Assembly: GCA_003049485.1 (NCBI GenBank)
Contig: PYST01000035.1
Location: forward strand, 112,599 to 176,598
DNA length: 64,000 nucleotides
Direction of reading: 5' to 3'
Source of the DNA: Ophioceras dolichostomum
Lineage: Eukaryota > Ascomycota > Sordariomycetes > Magnaporthales > Ophioceraceae
In this document: positions 58,119 through 64,000 of the stretch, one piece after another
Position numbering within the stretch: the first letter of the stretch is position 1
Layout: every line of letters starts with the position of its first letter
Notes under the pieces: generated by a model
What the model saw: only the letters and a program-made list of their open reading frames with translations
What the model was told of the DNA's origin: nothing
Databases searched by the model: none
Program-made: the position numbers and the translations under genes

Positions 58119-60125
58119 CTGGGGCAACTGCTGGCCTCTTTTTTTTGTGTTGTCTTCACGGTTGGGTTCTCAACTCGTGGATAATTTATGAGATAAAATC
58201 ACAACTATGCCTAGCACACGCAACTCAGGAAGACGGGAGAATATCGCCTCCTAGCAAAACATTCCGAGAAGAATTTTACGCGTCAAGCAAGAATATTCAA
58301 TATACATATTAGGTGAAACTGTCCTTCATATACTTTTCATTGCTCATATGTTCCAAGATCGCCTCACAAAGCTCCAAGCTGAGCTTCGTCAGCCGCAACC
58401 TCACCTCATAGCGAGTATGCTAGCCAGGGGCTCCCGTCGATCTTGGCACGCTATAAAAATCGATCGTACCCTCTTGGCACTTCAAGGGGAACGGGGAGGC
58501 AGCTTTGCTAGCATAAAGACGCTGTCAACGATGATCAGGTCTTGGTCCGTCAGATAGAGTCCAAGTAGGTACCTGAGGCTTCTCTGAAGCTGCCCCAATC
58601 TCTCACCCATGCGGCGCCCGGGTTGGTGGGAGAGAAATACTAGGCAATCTTGTGATAACAATTCACGGGGAAACCCGAGATGGTAAAGCCCCAATCGCAG
58701 ACATTTGGTTAAGTAGGCCCTACCCTGAGCAGCCCATACCCTTCTTAGACATCAGTCCCTCAACAATTCAATCCCTCTCGTTTAGCATGTACTCTATGGG
58801 CGTCTCACAAATGCATGTTGGTGAGGCGTGTGCCGTGTGTGCTGTTCAAAGAAACAAGGCAAGGATGCCCTGTGAAGCGGCCTGATTGGCCGGTATTTGA
58901 TATAAGCGGATCCTAATTGGACCATCGTTCGAGCCCCGACGCTCGATAAGGTGCGATAGACTGCGGGGTGGTGCCGGTACCGGCCCTTGAACAGAACAGA
59001 AAACAAAAAACCAAACTGCTCCGAATCGAATTATCATGTTATGTTGGAACGAGCCTTCGCGACCCGAGAGTGTTTGATGGCGGCGAATTGCTCTTGTACG
59101 ACTCGTGTGCCCAGCTTCCCGAAACTCCCTTGAGCATACGGCGCCGGCTTGCTTCGGCTGCCAATCCTGGGTCTGGAGTCCCATGTGACCTGAACCTCTG
59201 CCGTCATCGTTGACTCGAGAATTTTCAGCCGCTTGCACCTGCACTTAGGGGTCTAGTCTTGCCCGGGTTGCCCAGTGTGCCACCGTGGAAGCTCCGATTC
59301 AATGTCCCAAGCCCATCCTTCACCGCAAGCCGGGCGGAAGTTCGACGGGCCGCCCTCCGCTTTGGGTTGTCCACCACGAGAGCGAAGCGCATCAATTCCA
59401 GACAATGAGTGACTTGGATGGAGGGTTAAGGTGAGATGGATATTGATGGGCACGAGACCATGTTGTCGTTGGTCGCAAACGTCCGTCTCGGGAGAGTGAC
59501 TGGGCAAGCTCACGCCTCCCCGGGATCCTCAGTAACGGGGAAGTTTGACGGAACTGCCCGTGGTTTAGAAGTTGTTTCCATTGATAATAGCGGTGCCCCT
59601 CCCTCGATCCTTTATAAGATCGCCCGGCTTCCCTTTCGCCCCCTCCATACCTACGAAATCTTACACTCCTCAACCTCCACCAACCATCCCGCCACCTATC
59701 CTCACAACCTCCCGTCTCAAACCTAGAGCCGTACATTACTCAATGACTCTCTAGTTTGCGAGTAAACCTAAATCACCAATCTCCTAAAGTCCACAAGCGC
59801 ACTTCCCATCTCTATCACGTCCCAGGGCCCTACCCACGTGCGCCCCTCTTCCTCTCTATCGCTTTCCTGCTACATAAGCTGGTTAAGTTGGATATACTTC
59901 TGCCTCGCCTTTGTGTACCGGACACAAGGTACGATATATGGAGTACAACTTAACACAGCCATTTGTTTCGTCTGATTTGAGTTCATTGCTTGCCGCCACG
60001 GAGGTCAGGTACAGTCTCGACCCCGACGTATTACCTAGGGTATCCTCTATATTTTCGAGGACAACCACAACGCCGACGCCGACGTCGACACCAATATCAA
60101 TACCAATATCAGCATCAACATCAAC
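58119..60125. other. Divergent intergenic, GPI10 and ornithine aminotransferase
   Basis: 2.0 kb. Several GATA-type words (for example GATAAG at 58945 and TGATAA at about 59583) lie in the aminotransferase half, a possible but weak sign of nitrogen control. A TATA-like box is at 59611. The last 65 nt before the ATG repeat AAC/GAC/ATC triplets and form an ATG-less in-frame stretch. No other gene is supported. Confidence 0.5.
59611..59618 (+). promoter_or_regulatory. Candidate TATA box of ornithine aminotransferase
   Basis: TTTATAAG followed by a C/T-rich initiator-like region, about 510 nt before the ATG. Position and context are plausible only. Confidence 0.35.
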
Positions 60126-61599
60126 ATGAACGGAGTCAACGGCAACGCCGTGAATGGATCTGCGCCCTCGGGCTCAGGTCGGTTTCACGCCACCTCCACG
60201 GACAAGGCCATTGCGGCCGAGAACGAGTACGCTGCCCACAACTATCACCCACTCCCCGTTGTCTTTGCCCGCGCCCAAGGCGTCAACGTGTGGGATCCGG
60301 AGGGCAAGCACTATCTCGACCTGCTCTCTGCCTACAGTGCTGTCAACCAAGGCCACTGTCATCCGGAGCTGATCAAAGCCCTGACTGAGCAGGCCGGTCG
60401 TCTGACCCTGAGCTCGAGAGCCTTCTACAACGACGTGTTCCCCGTCTGGGCCGAGAAGATGCGAGCCACGTTCGGCTACGACATGGTGCTGCCTATGAAC
60501 ACCGGCGCCGAGGCCGTCGAAGCCGCCATCAAGGTCGCCAGGAAGTGGGCATACAAGGTCAAGAAGGTGCCCCAGGGCCAGGCACTGATTTTCGCGGTTG
60601 CTGACAACTTCCATGGCCGCACGGTATGAGAGCTGGTCCTCCTCTTGTCTGACCATCTTTTGTGTCTGCTAACCGACCTCTTCTTGCTTTGCCCACAGAT
60701 GACTGCCATCTCGCTCTCCACCGATCCGGAGTCTCGGGACAACTACGGTCCGTTCGTGCCCAACATCGGAGCCATAAACCCCTCGACTGGGAAGGCAATC
60801 CGGTATAACAACATTGCAGACCTCGAGGCTGTGCTCGAGGCACACGGCCGCGAGACTGCGGCCTTCATCGTCGAACCCATCCAGGGAGAGGCTGGCGTGG
60901 TCGTGCCGGACGATGACTACCTCGCCAAGGCCCACGCCCTTTGCCGGAAGCACAATGTGCTGTTCATCTGCGACGAGATCCAGACGGGCATCGCCCGCAC
61001 GGGAAAGATGCTGTGCTCCGACTGGGCCGGCATCAAGCCGGACATGGTCACGCTTGGCAAGGCCATCTCCGGCGGCATGTATCCCGTCAGCTGCGTCCTT
61101 GCCAGCAAGGAGATAATGCTCGTGGTCGAGCCTGGCACGCACGGATCCACATACGGGGGCAACCCCCTGGGCTGCGCCGTGTCCATCCGTGCCCTGGAGC
61201 TAGTGGAGGAGAACAAGCTCGCCGAGCAGGCAGACCGTCTGGGTCGCATCTTCCGCGACGCCCTGGCGGCGTTCAAGTCCCCGATAATCCAGACTATTCG
61301 GGGCAAGGGTCTCCTCAATGCGGTCGTCATCGATGAGTCTGCCACCGGAGGCAGAACTGCGTGGGATCTCTGCCTGCTCCTGAAGGAGAAGGGCCTCCTG
61401 GTAAGCTGCAAGCCCAACCCCTCTTAGCACACATCTACCACGAGACGCTAACGTAGTGCAGGCCAAACCTACCCATGGGAACATCATCCGCTTCGCTCCT
61501 CCGTTGGTCATCACCGATGAGGAGCTGCAGAAAGCAATTAGCTTCATTGGGGAAGCCCTCAAGGAGCTTCCCACCGCGCCGAAAGCGGCCGGCCACTAG
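60126..61599 (+). CDS. CAR2: Ornithine aminotransferase
   Basis: Three exons: 60126-60623, 60699-61400 and 61462-61599, giving 445 residues. The PLP enzyme converts ornithine and 2-oxoglutarate to glutamate semialdehyde and glutamate in arginine breakdown. No targeting sequence is visible (the N-terminus is Asn/Gly/Ser-rich), so it is probably cytosolic as in other fungi. Family motifs: YHPLPVVFARAQGVNVWDPEG, YLDLLSAYSAVNQGHCHP, LPMNTGAEAVEAAIKVARKW, NFHGRT, EPIQGEAGV, ICDEIQTG with the PLP-contacting Asp258, TLGKAISGGMYP with the Schiff-base Lys287, and HGSTYGGNPLGCAV. Length and order are those of a full enzyme. The fungal orthologue (otaA in Aspergillus) is arginine-inducible and nitrogen-repressed; that is family knowledge, not shown here. 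Confidence 0.96.
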
Positions 61600-64000
61600 G
61601 AACGCCAGCCGGACCCGTGAATCTATCTGGATGGATTGCACATTTATATAGCAAACAGTGCAGTAGCATTTGACGCAGGCAGTTGTGACAGCCCCGCCTG
61701 GCCAAGGGGAGATATTAACCTTCTTTAGGCTCCCCGGCTGCTCACGAGAGGACAGCCGACTGCGCGTTGTGTGATGGTTGCCTGGAGAGCTAGCTCCATG
61801 CTATCAATGCGGCGCTCGCACGCAGCCTGGCCCCGCACCCGGTGATGAGTCTTAAATATTGGATCTTCTTCCCACCTTCTAGTCTGAATTAAAGAATGTG
61901 AATGGACGATCTGGGCCTCCGCATGATGCTCGCCGCTATTGAATCCTTCCTTCATACGGTGTAGATGCCCACGTAGACATTTGCACTTGAGTGAACACCA
62001 ATACAACACGGAGCAGGCAGGCTCGGGGATACTCGGCACCTCTTCGTCGAATGTTTCAATGACCCCCGCGATGAGCCAAGCTTAAGGGTCGCAGCTCAGC
62101 TTTCTGTGGTAGAGGAAGCAAGCTCGAAGCTTGGAACGGAGCGGGATGCTAGGGTGGCTGGCTAGCTGCCAGCTGGCCAAGAAGCGAGCAGGTGCCTAAG
62201 TAGGTGCCAATGCAAGGACAGGATGCATTTGCTCTCATCTACTAGCTGTCAATCGTTCTCAGGGCGAGGGGAGACACAACGCCCGATTTGGAAATGGTGC
62301 GACGGGGGGTTCATATGCAGGTGGACTACCGCCCCAACCACACTGTCCAATGGTGGTATGATCTGTTGCCTACTATCTTGTGTCCGGTCCTGTTTGTACG
62401 CCAGCCAAAAGGACATCACACAAAGGATTATTGGTCTGCTATCGGAATGTCCTGAGTCGGGAGGTGTGGGTGGGAAGATCCTACCTACCACATACCAACT
62501 TAGAGAGATAGATGATGTGTGGGGGTTTAAGTTGAGGGAGGGAGGGGAGGGGAAACCTGCCTCCTTGCAGGCTTAGTAAAAACGCCAGCGGTTCGGAGAG
62601 GGAACGGTGGGTGGGTGGCGGGCGGCCACTGCGGTAACGGCTCGAGTCAAAATCTAGCAAGGGGGGGAAAGAAGAAAAAGAATCCGTGAACGAAGATCAA
62701 AAAAAATCAGGTGAGAATAGTATGGAATGCAGTAAACCCTGTTTGTTTGGGCAGTCCATACGCGCGCCCGCCTACTGTGCGAGAACTGCTGCTAGCCAGC
62801 CTTGCCTGCTGCCATTGCTAGCTTCTTCGGAGGGAGCGAGGGAAAAACAGGGATGTCGTGCCCAAGCCACGCATGCACGTTTCTGTGTTTGCGAGTCATC
62901 GGTGGGGAGACATCCCTGATACCACAGTAGCTCGTACGTACACCTGTATGTTTTGTTTGTTCATGGATTTGTTTGCTTCGCGTGCAGACACTGAGAGTTG
63001 CTGTGGAGCGCGGGCGGAAGAGAGGTGTGGTGCATGAGGAGGATGCAGGCAGGTTGGATGCATGATGTATGGGAAGTTGGCATGTATGTATGAATATGTC
63101 GAACAGAAACGAAACCAACCTTGCCGGAGTATTTCGGTTCTTACTTCCCTGCCAGATTTCGAGAGAGGGTAAGGTAGGTAGGTAGGTAGCTTGTAGGTAC
63201 AGATAATTATGGGAGCAGGTGAGGTACTAATACGTACCACCCGCCGACCTAGTGGAGGTAGGTACTCCGTAGATTCTATCCTCCCATACCCACAGTTTAT
63301 TCCGTTCCTGGTATGCGCCATCAGGGGTACACGTGTAATTATAAACTGGAGTCATCGAAACTGCCGCGGCCAACCTCTGTTGTAGGTCGTACGTTGCGAC
63401 ATTATATCTCAAGAATGCATGCACTACGCAGAGGCGGACAGGCGGACGAGCCATTGAAAAAGATGTAGGGAGGAGGTCAGGTCAGGCAGAGACACTCCGG
63501 CCGTGGGGGACGCGGTGCAACCCTTCCCTTTTCTGAGACTTGAATCGGAGGCTTCTGCTTGGTCGGTTGGTTTGCCTCGTGCTGCAGGGAGTCGTGGCGT
63601 TATGTTATCGCATGTAGATATGTAGGTACTTCAGGTAGGTATGTCTGGGGAGTTTAAGAATGGTGACCCAGTTTGGCTTGGCCTGGGCTAACAAGACTGG
63701 CCTGGCCGGCTCTCTCTGTATCAGTGGCTGGCCGGCCTGTCTGGTCGGTTCGCCAGGTCGAGTGGGTTCGACAAATCGGGGTTCCTTCTCGGTTCGACTA
63801 ACGAGAACGCAAAAGGTGCGCGGACAGGCAGAACGTGAAAGGGCGGAGGGAAGACCGGAGGGTTGTCAAGTCCTACGTGACAGATCTCGGAATGCGCTGC
63901 TGCGGATTTGCGCAACAAGGAGGCGAGGTGACATAAGATCAAAATGGCGTCTGGCTAAGTTTGAGCTAAGCTGCCCCCCCCCCCCCCCCCCCCCCCCCCC
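61600..64000. other. Gene-poor right end of the window
   Basis: 2.4 kb with no supportable gene. It includes a TAGG tetranucleotide run (about 63174-63190), several short purine or pyrimidine tracts and a terminal C27 run (63974-64000) that probably borders a sequencing gap. Open frames are short and without codon bias. Confidence 0.55.
63974..64000. repeat. Terminal poly-C run
   Basis: 27 C residues up to the last base. It resembles the flanks of the gap at 17917, so the contig probably breaks here. Confidence 0.85.

Noticed and set aside
58940..59590. GATA-type words as an AreA nitrogen-control cluster
   Set aside because: The words are short and expected by chance at this density; kept only as a remark on the intergenic region.
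63160..63200. TAGG tetranucleotide run as telomeric repeat
   Set aside because: Fungal telomeres in this group are TTAGGG; this is a short microsatellite of a type scattered through the window.

Overview
The window is nuclear DNA of a filamentous ascomycete, most likely a Sordariomycete. The genes have short GT-AG introns (mostly 50-180 nt) and GC-rich third codon positions. The gene set is typical of Pezizomycotina: Yak1 with an N-terminal poly-Q, a Pub1-type triple-RRM protein, fungal eIF4G, Aquarius/Cwf11, Gpi10 and a cytosolic ornithine aminotransferase. I see no mobile element, rRNA, CRISPR array or convincing tRNA. The species cannot be named from sequence alone.

Layout, left to right: 3' part of a two-PH-domain (Opy1-like) gene (+, truncated by the window edge); secreted GH5 hydrolase (+); Mediator subunit 2 (-); PUB1/TIA1-like RNA-binding protein (+); YAK1 kinase (+, an assembly gap lies in its last intron); single-RRM/RGG protein (-); mitochondrial PPR-like protein (-), head to head with DNA polymerase alpha catalytic subunit POL1 (+); eIF4G (-); Aquarius-type spliceosomal helicase (-), head to head with a THO-complex subunit 1 gene (+) that carries a C-terminal guanylate-kinase-like domain; Sac7-like RhoGAP (+); GPI mannosyltransferase III GPI10 (-); ornithine aminotransferase (+). 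Two to three kilobases of gene-poor sequence separate many of these genes. Exon structures were worked out by hand from splice consensus, reading phase and family similarity. All phases close.

Most genes are housekeeping. RNA metabolism is well represented: PUB1, the RRM protein, the PPR protein, eIF4G, Aquarius and THOC1. Aquarius (splicing) and THOC1 (co-transcriptional mRNA export) share a 463-bp divergent promoter. POL1 has a CGCG-rich block with a perfect MluI cell-cycle box, as expected of an S-phase gene.

The strongest leads are: (1) one uninterrupted exon that joins the THOC1 domain to a partly degenerate guanylate-kinase fold; (2) the RRM/RGG gene, whose TAG stop is followed in the same frame by 171 open codons with coding-like composition, suggesting readthrough, an unrecognised intron or a recent nonsense change; (3) PUB1, whose stop codon sits inside a perfect splice donor with a good acceptor 763 nt downstream, implying an alternative C-terminus; (4) six exact copies of the palindrome TACCTAGGTA, all intergenic. 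Assembly gaps and the right window edge coincide with poly-C/poly-G tracts.
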